Assembly (NCBI RefSeq): GCF_000145035.1
Contig: NC_014387.1
Span: forward strand, 814,276 to 878,275
DNA from: Butyrivibrio proteoclasticus B316
Lineage (GTDB): Bacteria; Bacillota; Clostridia; Lachnospirales; Lachnospiraceae
Direction: 5' to 3'
Length of the DNA: 64,000 nucleotides
The notes under the pieces are model-generated. The model ran no database searches. It was not told the DNA's origin and worked only from the letters and a program-made list of their open reading frames with translations. Position numbers and translations under genes: made by a program. How positions within the stretch are numbered: the stretch's first letter is position 1; each line of letters begins with the position of its first letter. Shown in pieces: positions 35,159 through 43,272 of the stretch.

Positions 35159-36745
35159 TTACTGGGCTGAAGCGTTTGAAGAGGAGGCACTAGTGTTGCC
35201 GTTTTGCTTCTGACCTTTTTGGAAGCCGCCCTGCCTGTTGCCGGAAGGAGCCTGGCCGGAAGGCATTTCGCCGCTTGGAGCCTGGCCACCTTGGAAACCT
35301 CCTGAAGGCATCTCACCATTTGGTGCTTCTCCGCCTGGGAAGTTACCGTCAGGAGCCTCGCCTGAAGGCATCTCTCCATTTGGGGCCTGACCTCCAAATC
35401 CGCCCATACCGCCACGGCCGCCGCCCATTGGCATTGATTCTGTGATCTCTGTTACTTCTTCTCCGTTTACTGTGATGGTGCCACCATTAAATTCAGCTGT
35501 AGTGTCATAATCGAAAGCAAACTGCGCTGTAATATCTATATTTCCGCCATTGATGATAAGTGAGCCGTTTGCATCAAGCGCATCCGTGTCACCGCTTGCC
35601 ATTTCGATAGAAATATCACCACCATTTATCTCAATAACAACATCGTAGGCAGTACTCTTGTTAGACGCATTGATACCATCATCTGTTGCGTAGATGTCAA
35701 TTGTTCCACCATTTATCTGGATATATGTTCCTTCGAGAGCCTCGGCTGCATTAACATTGATATTGCCATCATTTATCATGAGAACTGTTGTTGCCTGAAT
35801 ACCGTCATCTGTAGCCTTGAGAGTATAATCACCACCATTTATATAAACATATCCAACAGTCAGATCATCTGAGTTTTCACTGTGAAGTGCGTCTTTTCCT
35901 GCTGTTATGTTAAAAGAGCCATCGTTAATACTGAGGGAATCATTAGCTTCGATACCATCTTCATCAGCAGTGATATTGTAGGTACCTCCGGTTACTTTGA
36001 CATCATCTTTTCCTGAAATACCATTTGCGGTGGACTCAATATTAAGAGTTCCGACTCCATTAAATACAAGATCATCCTTGGAGTAAATTACAGCATCAGT
36101 GTTTGTCGTTCCATCAGCTGTGAAGGTTCCGGTGACTTTAAGTGTATTTGTAGAATCAGTAGTAGTTACAAATACTTTATCTGCTGCTTTTACATAGATT
36201 GCAGGAGCTGTAGTGTTGGTAATGGTAACTCCGTCAAGTACCAGCTGAACCTTGGCTGAATCTGCATCGACGATGATAGAAGTTCCTGTTACTTCGCCGC
36301 TTATTACATACACGCCTTCTGAGCTGATAGTGACATCCTCGCCACTTGTGAGTGTGATATATTCTGCGTCTGTAAGATCAGCTTCCTGTTCAAGATCCCT
36401 GTCTGAAAAAAGATTTGATGTATCAATCAGAGAAGATGAACTTGCAGTAGTAGAACCATTTGCCATGTAGCTTTCTGATGAATCTGAGCCGGATTGCGCT
36501 GATTCTGAGCTGTTGTTGTCTCCCGAAACAGCACCTTCAGCATTTTGGCCATTGACAGTATCATTATTATTATCACCGTTACCTTCAACAGCGCTGGTAT
36601 CTGACTGCTCTGTAACTGTCTGATTTAGTATGTTTGAAACATCTTCGGCAGAACACCCTGTCACCGCAAGGGCTGCTGTCAATAAAGCGATAGCTGCAAA
36701 CATATTTCTTTTACCATTTAATTTCTCTAATAGATTTTTTTTCAT
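35159..36745 (-). CDS. Carbohydrate-binding beta-helix lipoprotein with Gly/Pro-rich tail
   Basis: Surface lipoprotein of 528 residues. The signal peptide has lipobox VTGC with Cys31, then an Asn/Ser/Asp-rich linker to ~125. Residues ~125-430 are a run of short repeats built on DGI/NGG and VxINGGxxxI (ADEDGIEANDSLSINDGSFN, KATDDGIQATTVLMINDGNI), which fit a right-handed parallel beta-helix of the DUF4353/Cthe_2159 type. A cellulose- and pectin-binding member is known from Clostridium thermocellum. The last ~90 residues are a Gly/Pro repeat (APNGEMPSGEAP, GGQAPSGEMPSG), probably a flexible or wall-spanning tail. It may hold polysaccharide at the cell surface. Confidence 0.82.
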   Translation of the reverse strand: MKKNLLEKLNGKRNMFAAIALLTAALAVTGCSAEDVSNILNQTVTEQSDTSAVEGNGDNNNDTVNGQNAEGAVSGDNNSSESAQSGSDSSESYMANGSTTASSSSLIDTSNLFSDRDLEQEADLTDAEYITLTSGEDVTISSEGVYVISGEVTGTSIIVDADSAKVQLVLDGVTITNTTAPAIYVKAADKVFVTTTDSTNTLKVTGTFTADGTTNTDAVIYSKDDLVFNGVGTLNIESTANGISGKDDVKVTGGTYNITADEDGIEANDSLSINDGSFNITAGKDALHSENSDDLTVGYVYINGGDYTLKATDDGIQATTVLMINDGNINVNAAEALEGTYIQINGGTIDIYATDDGINASNKSTAYDVVIEINGGDISIEMASGDTDALDANGSLIINGGNIDITAQFAFDYDTTAEFNGGTITVNGEEVTEITESMPMGGGRGGMGGFGGQAPNGEMPSGEAPDGNFPGGEAPNGEMPSGGFQGGQAPSGEMPSGQAPSGNRQGGFQKGQKQNGNTSASSSNASAQ

Positions 36746-36893
36746 AATATTTATCTCACTTTCTTACAACCATTGTACTAATAATGAAACTTGCGATAAA
36801 GTAGTTTACTGATAGAATACCTTGTACCTATCGGATGATCATATTATTGCGTGTCAACCTAAAAACAACCTAAAAGAAATATTATGATATGAT

Positions 36894-36923
36894 GTAGGTG
36901 TCAAAAATGAATTTAGACACTAC
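36894..36923. repeat. GTGTCAAAA inverted element, one of four related copies
   Basis: GTA-G-GTGTC (36894-36902) pairs with GACAC-TAC (36916-36923). Related sequences occur at 12333-12343 (AGGTGTCAAAA), 38245-38255 (AGGTGCCAAAA, with ACACC 13 bases on) and 59061-59070 (TGTGTCAAAA). Each lies between a stop codon and the start of a downstream + strand gene. A shared regulator site or a dispersed short repeat are both possible. Confidence 0.45.
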
Positions 36924-36990
36924 ATGATATAAGTTAATGATGAGGAAAAGCAAACAATTATATTGCAGACAACCTATATAAAAAGGTATT

Positions 36991-38229
36991 ATGTTAAAGT
37001 GGTGGAGAAATATCGAAATGGGAATTATTAGTGAAAAGATAACACAGATATTAAAAGAAGCTGATATCACAAGAGCAATAATCAGTAAGCCTTCTTCCAA
37101 ATCTTCCGAATACAGGAAAATAGAGATTTTGGCAAAAGAAAAAGCATCTGCCGGAAACGACTGCAAGACATGCCCTCCGGACAGACTTTTTCAGATTTCC
37201 AAGTATACTGAAAAGCAGGTCTTTCATGAGAATGTTAAGGTAAAAGAGCTGCCGCAAAGAGTTGAGGCTCTTATAAATGAACTTTCTTTCAGACAGATGA
37301 GTGTTTGGACAGATGAGCATGAATACATATTTCTTTTGTCTAAAAAAGGCGAACTGAGCTTTAAAAAGCGTGCACTTAAGGAAGATGAACAAAAGCACCT
37401 TGGTGAGAAAAATACAGGACATAACAGGCAAAAGAACTACATCATTAGCGAAGGACAGCAGGTTGAGCCGCTGTATGACATGGGCATCTTTACCAAGGAA
37501 GGCAAAGTCGTAAAGTCCATGTATGACAAGTTCAGACAGATTAACAGATTTCTTGAGATACTTGATGATGAGATCGATTCTGCCAAATTAGATCATTTGA
37601 ATGTTATAGATTTTGGATGTGGCAAGAGCTATCTGACCTTTGTCGTTTATTATTATCTGACTCAAATAAAGGGAATTACCGCAAACATCATTGGTCTTGA
37701 CCTTAAGGCTGATGTTATCAAAAAGTGCAATCAGGCGGCCAGAAAATATGGATACGACAATCTTCATTTTGAGCTGGGCGATATAAACGGCTATAATGCG
37801 CCATTTGATGTTGATATGGTGATCACGCTTCACGCCTGCGATACGGCTACTGACTATGCCTTGTATAATGCAATTTCGTGGAACGCCAAAATGATCTTTT
37901 CAGTACCTTGCTGTCAGCACGAGCTCAATCAGAAGATCAAGTCTGATGACCTGTCTATTCTTACCAGATATGGTATTATAAAAGAGCGTTTTGCAGCGCT
38001 TGCAACAGACGCTATCAGAGGAAATCTTCTGGAATATGCAGGGTATAAAACACAGCTTCTTGAATTCGTTGATTTTGCGCATACGCCCAAGAATATACTG
38101 ATAAGAGCTGTGAAAAGACCTATCGGCCCCAAGAACAGCAGAGACAAGGCACTTGCAGAAGTTAATAAGCTTATGGAGGAATTCCATACAGACCAGACAC
38201 TATACAATCTTTTGGTAAAAGAAGACTAA
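36991..38229 (+). CDS. SAM-dependent methyltransferase
   Basis: Cytoplasmic protein of 412 residues. The C-terminal two thirds carry a class I methyltransferase fold: [19 protein letters not shown] (SAM-binding loop), [27 protein letters not shown] and [12 protein letters not shown]. The HACD and PCCQHE motifs match the PF13679-type methyltransferase family seen in bacteria and eukaryotes. The N-terminal ~180 residues contain a CKTCPP pair of cysteines and a basic stretch, perhaps RNA-binding. The substrate is unknown. A second Met at 37018 is an alternative start; no strong ribosome site decides between them. Confidence 0.8.
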   Translation: MLKWWRNIEMGIISEKITQILKEADITRAIISKPSSKSSEYRKIEILAKEKASAGNDCKTCPPDRLFQISKYTEKQVFHENVKVKELPQRVEALINELSFRQMSVWTDEHEYIFLLSKKGELSFKKRALKEDEQKHLGEKNTGHNRQKNYIISEGQQVEPLYDMGIFTKEGKVVKSMYDKFRQINRFLEILDDEIDSAKLDHLNVIDFGCGKSYLTFVVYYYLTQIKGITANIIGLDLKADVIKKCNQAARKYGYDNLHFELGDINGYNAPFDVDMVITLHACDTATDYALYNAISWNAKMIFSVPCCQHELNQKIKSDDLSILTRYGIIKERFAALATDAIRGNLLEYAGYKTQLLEFVDFAHTPKNILIRAVKRPIGPKNSRDKALAEVNKLMEEFHTDQTLYNLLVKED

Positions 38230-38318
38230 TAGACAATAAAAAGTAGGTGCCAAAAGTACATTCACACCATATGAAATACAAATCATAACATATATTTGAG
38301 AAACAGGAGGACAATAAA

Positions 38319-38609
38319 ATGGGAGTTAACAGTATTGATGCAGAGGACGATCAGTTTGCTTATCGCTATGATACACAGCTTTTGATCGACCGTAGAGATA
38401 AGGATCTTGACGAGGATGAAATTTCAGATTATATCACTGAAAACTTTGAAGGAAATTCTTTAATTGCAGCAGGTGACGAGGACCTTGTTAAGATACATTT
38501 TCATACAAACGAGCCTTGGAAAGTACTTGAGTACTGCAATACAGTAGGTGAGATCTACGACATCGTAGTAGAAGACATGATCCGTCAGTCTAACGGATTG
38601 CAGGGGTAA
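38319..38609 (+). CDS. Stand-alone FakA/DAK-type C-terminal domain protein
   Basis: Protein of 96 residues resembling only the C-terminal (DAK phosphatase-like) domain of fatty acid kinase FakA and DhaK-like proteins: FAYRYDTQLLIDRRDKDLDE, LIAAGDEDLVKIHFHTNEPW and KVLEYCNTVGEIYDIVVEDM match its strands. The kinase (DhaL) and middle domains are absent, and no partner is encoded nearby. AGGAGG (38307-38312) shows that it is translated independently. It could bind FakB-type or other partners, or be a remnant kept as a small domain protein. The function is not known. Confidence 0.7.
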   Translation: MGVNSIDAEDDQFAYRYDTQLLIDRRDKDLDEDEISDYITENFEGNSLIAAGDEDLVKIHFHTNEPWKVLEYCNTVGEIYDIVVEDMIRQSNGLQG

Positions 38610-38625
38610 TACATAGACCTCCGGT

Positions 38626-38731
38626 GATTTGCAGATATGGAAATGCGTCTATTCATGGACAAACCTCCAGTGATACTTCGTATCAAATCGGTTTGACCAC
38701 GAACAGACTTATTCTCATATTCCTGCAAATC
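38626..38731 (+). other. ~106-nt intergenic hairpin upstream of the aldo/keto reductase gene
   Basis: The gap 38610-38792 folds into a long imperfect stem. GATTTGCAG (38626-38634) pairs with CTGCAAATC (38723-38731), CAAACC (38660-38665) with GGTTTG (38690-38695), and TGATAC (38671-38676) with GTATCA (38680-38685) around a TTC tip. Intermediate segments also align (ATATGGAAATG with CATAT). No T-run follows. It could be a leader structure of the downstream gene or a palindromic repeat. Confidence 0.65.
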
Positions 38732-38792
38732 AAATCGGTGTTATGTTCATACCCCTATGTGAGTTTCTACAGATACAAGATAGGAGACGATT

Positions 38793-39830
38793 ATGAAGAA
38801 TATTACACTTGGACGCACCGGCATATGCGTCCCTCAGAACGGCTTTGGCGCTCTTCCGATTCAGAGAGTTACGCTGGAAGAAGCAGTGAAGATTCTTCGC
38901 AAAGCCTATGATGGCGGAATGAGATTTTTTGACACAGCAAGAGCTTATTCAGACAGCGAGGAGAAGCTTGGAGCGGCCTTTGGCGATGGCTATGTTCGTA
39001 GAGAAGACATAATCATCACTACCAAGACAGCAGCCAAGACTCCTGAAGATTTCTGGAAAGATTTGGAAACTTCTCTTTCCAAGCTCAAAACTACTTATAT
39101 TGATGTCTATCAGTTCCATCTTATGGGGCAGTGCTGGAAACCGGGCGATGGAAGCGGCATGTATGAATGTATGCTTGAAGCCAAGGCTCAGGGCAAGATC
39201 AAGCATATCGGAGGAACTGCCCACAAAATTGGCGTAGCCAAAGAACTTGCAGAATCTGGCCTTTATGAGACTGTTCAGTATCCTATAAGCTACCTTGCTA
39301 CAGACAAGGAGATTGAACTGATCCACCTCTGTAACAAGAATAATGTAGGATTTATCTGCATGAAGGGACTTGCCGGAGGTCTTATCACAAACTCCAAGGC
39401 AGCTATGGCCTTTGCCAGTCAGTTTGACGGAACTGTTCCTATATGGGGAATTCAGAGAGAGTCTGAACTTGATGAATGGCTTGCTTTCATGGATGAGACA
39501 CCTTCCATGAATGATGAGATCAAGGCCTTTATAGATAGCGAGAGAAAAGAGCTTATGGGTGATTTCTGTCGCGGCTGCGGATATTGCATGCCTTGTACTG
39601 TGGGCATACAGATCAATCAGTGCAACCGTATGTCTCTTATGCTCAGACGTGCGCCGTCAGATTCATGGCTTTCAGAATACTGGCAGGCTGAAATGGGCAA
39701 GATTGATGAGTGCATTGGCTGCGGTGTGTGCCTTTCAAAGTGCCCATACGAGCTGGAGATACCAACTCTTTTACGCAAGAATCTTGAAGACTATAGAGAA
39801 GTCCTTGCTGGAAATCGTAAGGTGAAGTAA
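38793..39830 (+). CDS. Aldo/keto reductase with C-terminal ferredoxin domain
   Basis: Protein of 345 residues. Residues ~1-250 form an aldo/keto reductase barrel with FDTARAYSDSEEKLG (catalytic Asp and Tyr), VYQFHLM and IGGTAHKIG. Residues ~265-325 carry two cysteine clusters, CRGCGYCMPC and CIGCGVCLSKCPYEL, expected to hold [4Fe-4S] centres. Proteins of this architecture are common in anaerobes and probably couple reduction of an aldehyde or keto substrate to ferredoxin as well as NAD(P)H. The substrate is unknown. A terminator follows ~50 bases after the stop. Confidence 0.9.
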   Translation: MKNITLGRTGICVPQNGFGALPIQRVTLEEAVKILRKAYDGGMRFFDTARAYSDSEEKLGAAFGDGYVRREDIIITTKTAAKTPEDFWKDLETSLSKLKTTYIDVYQFHLMGQCWKPGDGSGMYECMLEAKAQGKIKHIGGTAHKIGVAKELAESGLYETVQYPISYLATDKEIELIHLCNKNNVGFICMKGLAGGLITNSKAAMAFASQFDGTVPIWGIQRESELDEWLAFMDETPSMNDEIKAFIDSERKELMGDFCRGCGYCMPCTVGIQINQCNRMSLMLRRAPSDSWLSEYWQAEMGKIDECIGCGVCLSKCPYELEIPTLLRKNLEDYREVLAGNRKVK

Positions 39831-39877
39831 TAGCATTGAAAAAATAATAATCTAGATGAGTGATTCTACAGAAATTG

Positions 39878-39914
39878 ATGGCGATATGGCACTAGAGTGC
39901 TATATCGCCATTTT
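39878..39914. terminator. Terminator between the convergent aldo/keto reductase and AraC genes
   Basis: ATGGCGATAT plus GCACT (from 39878) pairs with AGTGC plus ATATCGCCAT (to 39911) around a small loop, followed by TTTT on the + strand. It lies between two convergent genes and may serve both. Confidence 0.75.
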
Positions 39915-39944
39915 GTAATTATATTAGCTGAGAACTCACATTTT

Positions 39945-40850
39945 TCATTTAGAATCATTTGTATGAATATCATTTCGATAAATGTTTTGATATTCCTTCG
40001 GCGACATCCCATATTCCTTCTTAAACGCCTTGAAAAAGCTAGAGTAGTCACGGAAACCAAAACGCTCATAGGTTCCTGTTATGCTGTCACCACTTATGAT
40101 CGCGTCGCGGCATTCAGACAGTCTTTTCTTAATAATATACTGATGAAGCGAGATTCCAAGAGTGTCCTTGAATAGGTGTGCAACATAGTACTTGCTTACA
40201 TAGAACTGCGCCGCTACATCATCAAGGCTAAGGGTGGCCTCCAGATTTCCCTCAACATAAGAGAGAATGTTCTGGAAAAGAGTAAGCTCATCATTTCCCC
40301 CGTGCTGATGTTCTTCGTCATATATTACACGGTTGATAGTCAGGATCAGATCGCAGAGGCAGATGTGCCTGAAAGCGTCAGAGGCATATCTTTCGCCTGA
40401 AGTCTCCTCAAGTAGGCGCAGAAACTTGGACTCAACCTGATGAAACTGGGCCGGAGCCAGATGATAAATATACTTCTTGAAGGCTTCAGCCCTCTGCATC
40501 AGATACATATAATCCACAGACTCTTCCATGAGCCTGTTACAGCAGTCCCTGCTTATCCAAAAGACAAATCGCCTATAATAATCATCTGATTCCTGCATGA
40601 TCGCATGATGTGAAATCCCCGGTGGAACGATCATAAGATCCCCCGGGGTCATTTTATATTCAAGCATATCTCCGGATGACTTCTGAATCTCCATTACCAC
40701 ATCACCCTCTAAAAAGAGATAACACTCATAGTAGTCATGAGCGTGTGGAGAGAGAGTTTTGAAGTCTTTGTCCGAATAATAAAAGACTTCAAAATCCGAA
40801 GATAACATGTACTGTCTGGAATTAAATGATGAACGAAGTTTGTTTTTCAT
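39945..40850 (-). CDS. AraC-family transcriptional regulator
   Basis: Regulator of 301 residues from the ATG at 40850; an upstream in-frame TTG at 40886 would give 313. Neither has a clear ribosome site. The N-terminal ~150 residues are a cupin-type sensor (FYYSDKDFKTLSPHAHDYYE, MIVPPGISHHAIM). The C-terminal ~100 residues hold two helix-turn-helix motifs: LSLDDVAAQFYVSKYYVAHL and ITGTYERFGFRDYSSFFKAF, then KKEYGMSPKEYQ. Such proteins usually activate sugar-utilisation genes. It is not next to an obvious target; the region upstream contains a perfect 20-bp palindrome. Confidence 0.9.
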   Translation of the reverse strand: MKNKLRSSFNSRQYMLSSDFEVFYYSDKDFKTLSPHAHDYYECYLFLEGDVVMEIQKSSGDMLEYKMTPGDLMIVPPGISHHAIMQESDDYYRRFVFWISRDCCNRLMEESVDYMYLMQRAEAFKKYIYHLAPAQFHQVESKFLRLLEETSGERYASDAFRHICLCDLILTINRVIYDEEHQHGGNDELTLFQNILSYVEGNLEATLSLDDVAAQFYVSKYYVAHLFKDTLGISLHQYIIKKRLSECRDAIISGDSITGTYERFGFRDYSSFFKAFKKEYGMSPKEYQNIYRNDIHTNDSK

Positions 40851-40932
40851 GACAATAATTATGGCAAGTGAGCGCAATTTTTGCAATATGGCAAATGATT
40901 ACGATCTTAAGAAAATCTTAAAGAATTTCGAT

Positions 40933-40952
40933 GGTAAATCTTAAGATTTACC
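40933..40952. promoter_or_regulatory. Perfect 20-bp palindrome upstream of the AraC gene
   Basis: GGTAAATCTTAAGATTTACC is a perfect palindrome, preceded by ATCTTAAG and ATCTTAAAG at 40904-40924. It lies in the 251-base divergent region between the AraC gene and the toxin-antitoxin genes and is a candidate operator for either. Confidence 0.5.
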
Positions 40953-41054
40953 TGATAGCATATTTCAAGTGCCTAGATCCAGGCATATTTAGTAACACTC
41001 TGTTACAAGGGCAAATTCGTCCAAAATCCCACTTTCATACAGTAGGTCACTAAA

Positions 41055-41089
41055 TTGACAATGATAAAATTGAGGAATAAAATATTCCT
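41055..41089 (+). promoter_or_regulatory. Promoter and autoregulatory operator of the toxin-antitoxin operon
   Basis: TTGACA (41055-41060), a 17-base spacer and TAAAAT (41078-41083) form a strong promoter. AGGAATA (41073-41079) and TATTCCT (41083-41089) are perfect inverted repeats over the -10, with a third half-site AGGAATA at 41094-41100. This fits binding by the XRE-type antitoxin. Confidence 0.7.
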
Positions 41090-41101
41090 AGAAAGGAATA
41101 A

Positions 41102-41458
41102 ATGATAGTTGAGTTTTATAAATTACAAGATGGAACCAAGCCTGCGGGGCTTTTTATCAAGACTATAGAAGATCAGAAACTAAAGGCTAAGGTTATTAGA
41201 AGCGTTAAACTATTAGAAAAGTTTGGCACTAGCTTAGGTGAACCTGACTCTAAATATTTAGGAGAAGGAATATTTGAACTTAGAACTATTCATGGCAATG
41301 ATATCGCAAGATGCTTATACTTTTTTACTGTAGGAGATAAGGCAATAGTTACAAATGGACTTATCAAAAAGACAGAAAAAACACCTAGGAATGTAATAGA
41401 AACATCCAAGAAATATCGTAATGGTTATGAGAGGAGGATTAAGGATGGGCGATATTGA
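41102..41458 (+). CDS. RelE/HigB-type toxin (phage-derived Gp49-like)
   Basis: Protein of 118 residues. It has the RelE/HigB superfamily pattern: MIVEFYKL start, KVIRSVKLLEKFG helix, LGEGIFELRTIHGNDIARCL core strands and NGLIKKTEKTPRNVIETSKK at the end. Members are mostly ribosome-dependent mRNA interferases. The downstream gene overlaps by 14 bases and encodes an XRE-type antitoxin; this toxin-first order is the usual one for HigBA. Expression is probably autoregulated through the AGGAAT repeats over the promoter. Confidence 0.88.
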   Translation: MIVEFYKLQDGTKPAGLFIKTIEDQKLKAKVIRSVKLLEKFGTSLGEPDSKYLGEGIFELRTIHGNDIARCLYFFTVGDKAIVTNGLIKKTEKTPRNVIETSKKYRNGYERRIKDGRY

Positions 41459-41717
41459 TGAATTATTGAAAGAAGAACTGGAAAATCCGGAGTTTGCGAA
41501 AGCATGGGAAGAAACTGAGCTTGAATATCAAATAAAAGAAATGCTGGTTGCAGCCAGGATAGAGAAGAAAATGACCCAACAGGAATTGTCACAAAAATCA
41601 GGAGTAAGGCAATCTAATATTAGCAGAATTGAAAAGGGCGTATGTGTACCAACATTGAACACGTTGAATGAACTTGCCAAAGGTCTTGGTAAAAGACTAA
41701 AGATAGAGATGATTTGA
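41445..41717 (+). CDS. XRE-family antitoxin (HigA-type)
   Basis: Protein of 90 residues. A C-terminal helix-turn-helix runs MTQQELSQKSGVRQSNISRI, then EKGVCVPTLNTLNELAKGLG. The N-terminal ~35 residues are acidic and helical and could wrap the toxin. GAGGAGG (41431-41437) fixes the start at 41445, inside the toxin gene, so the two are coupled. Confidence 0.88.
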   Translation: MGDIDELLKEELENPEFAKAWEETELEYQIKEMLVAARIEKKMTQQELSQKSGVRQSNISRIEKGVCVPTLNTLNELAKGLGKRLKIEMI

Positions 41718-41801
41718 CTGAAGCGAAATATATTTAAATAGTCATGTTCTACTTTCTGAACAATTGTAAAACTATTTGAGAGAATACGAGGTGATAGAAA
41801 A

Positions 41802-42071
41802 ATGTGCGAAGCATTGAGAGAACTTATGGCTGAAGATTTAAAAGATGCTGAGAAAAAGGGTATTGGTAAAGGGATAGAACAAGGAATAGAGCAAGCAAGT
41901 AAATAAAATAAACCCGTAAAATGAAAAGAAAAGACCATAGAAGAAATAGTCGAGGATCTTGAAGAAAATAGGGAGACTATCGAACGTATCTATAAAACAG
42001 CTAAGCTATTTGCACCTGAATATGATGAGGAAAAGATAGTTGGAGCGTTGTTAGAGTCGGATAAGCGGTGA
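41802..42071 (+). pseudogene. Remnant of an Rpn-type (PD-(D/E)XK) transposase/nuclease gene, 3' end
   Basis: Two out-of-frame pieces together resemble the C-terminal end of Rpn-family putative transposases common in Lachnospiraceae. The first (41802-41906) encodes MCEALRELMAEDLKDAEKKG and a GIGKGIEQGIEQ repeat, then a stop. The second (from about 41931 to the TGA at 42069-42071) encodes KTIEEIVEDLEENRETIERI and KLFAPEYDEEKIVGALLE with no start codon. The catalytic N-terminal part is absent. A GAGGTG precedes the first ATG, so a 34-residue peptide could still be made. Confidence 0.55.
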
Positions 42072-42115
42072 TTGACATCAAAGAACCGGCTCAAATTGGA
42101 TTAGAACAGGGAAAA

Positions 42116-42148
42116 GCTCTATGCTGATAGGCATAGAGCCTTTTTTTT
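42116..42148 (+). terminator. Strong terminator before the exopolysaccharide cluster
   Basis: GCTCTATGC (42116-42124) pairs perfectly with GCATAGAGC (42131-42139), followed by eight Ts. It isolates the exopolysaccharide genes from the toxin-antitoxin region. Confidence 0.92.
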
Positions 42149-42362
42149 ATGCCTAATTCTTCAATGGTTTATAGTTTTTTAATTAGTGAAACTATCGTAT
42201 TATTGATAAAATATAAATGGAGCACTGCGCAGAAAAGTCGAAAATATGCGAAAATACAGATTTTAATAGTTAACGATAAATAGATAATAACTATAAATAT
42301 CTGATTAGAAATGCCGATATAGTTTGTAGAAATGCAGTCACAGCCTATGAGGGGGTTATGAT

Positions 42363-43067
42363 ATGGCAAAAACAGCAACACTTAGGGCAGAATCTTTAAG
42401 CGGCGTATTTACTGGTAAGAAGATTATTGAGCTCAATTATCAGGAAATCTACGATCACAAGCCCAACATCTATAAGTGGACCAAAAGAGCGTTTGATATC
42501 GTGGCAGCCAGTATCGCGTTGGTACTGCTTTCACCTATCTTTCTTTTGACAGCCTTAGCTATAGAGCTTGAAGATGGAGGTCCTGTGTTCTTCACGCAGC
42601 TTCGCGCCGGACAAAACATGAAGCCCTTCAAGATCTATAAATTCCGCAGTATGTACAGAAATGCAGAAGCCCAGTTTGAGCGAATGCAGGCGCAGAACGA
42701 ACAGACGGGTCATGCTTTCAAGATAAAAAATGATCCGAGAATAACTCATGTTGGTAAGTTTATAAGAAGATATTCTATCGACGAACTCCCTCAGCTTATC
42801 AATGTGATAAAAGGTGACATGAGTATAGTAGGTCCAAGACCTATTCTCTATAACCAGATGGAAGAATGTAATGCTTATGAAAAGCAGCGTCTTATTGCAA
42901 GGCCTGGACTCACCTGCTATTGGCAGGTATGTGGAAGGGCCAAGATCAAGTGGGACAGATGGGTTGAACTTGATCTGCAGTATATAGAGGATATGAGTAT
43001 TTCAAAGGATATTGAGCTTATCTTTAGGACATTTCCTGCGGTATTTGGTAAAGATGGTGCATATTAG
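42363..43067 (+). CDS. Undecaprenyl-phosphate sugar phosphotransferase (priming enzyme)
   Basis: Protein of 234 residues of the bacterial sugar transferase family (WcaJ/WbaP C-terminal type). One membrane helix (~42-64) follows KWTKRAFDIVAASIALVLLS. Conserved motifs are KPFKIYKFRSM, RRYSIDELPQLINV, GDMSIVGPRP and ARPGLTCYWQVCGR. It starts exopolysaccharide repeat-unit assembly by loading a sugar phosphate onto undecaprenyl phosphate. The multi-helix N-terminal half of WbaP is missing, so it is the short form. GAGGGGG precedes the ATG. It has its own terminator at 43095. Confidence 0.93.
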   Translation: MAKTATLRAESLSGVFTGKKIIELNYQEIYDHKPNIYKWTKRAFDIVAASIALVLLSPIFLLTALAIELEDGGPVFFTQLRAGQNMKPFKIYKFRSMYRNAEAQFERMQAQNEQTGHAFKIKNDPRITHVGKFIRRYSIDELPQLINVIKGDMSIVGPRPILYNQMEECNAYEKQRLIARPGLTCYWQVCGRAKIKWDRWVELDLQYIEDMSISKDIELIFRTFPAVFGKDGAY

Positions 43068-43094
43068 TAGCGGATAATTGATGTAAAGTATGCG

Positions 43095-43129
43095 AAAGCG
43101 TAGATTTGATACAAAATCTACGCTTTTTT
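43095..43129 (+). terminator. Terminator after the priming transferase
   Basis: AAAGCGTAGATTT (43095-43107) pairs perfectly with AAATCTACGCTTT (43114-43126) and ends in six Ts. Beyond it AAACTATATATAGTTT (43140-43155) is a perfect 16-bp palindrome and TATAAT occurs twice (43155, 43178), probably part of the promoter region of the next genes. Confidence 0.9.
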
Positions 43130-43272
43130 CTATGGCATAAAACTATATATAGTTTATAATTAATTTGTATATGGATATATAATTTGGGGATTATGTTACT
43201 GCGATGAAATCGCATTTCTTAGTCTAAATCGTTGGAGTTGTGTAGGAATATGCTTGGAAGTGAAAACATAAA

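Noticed and set aside
35159..35415. Alternative reading frame inside the Gly/Pro-rich tail coding region
   Set aside because: It arises from the repetitive sequence; the lipoprotein frame has a signal peptide and beta-helix repeats.
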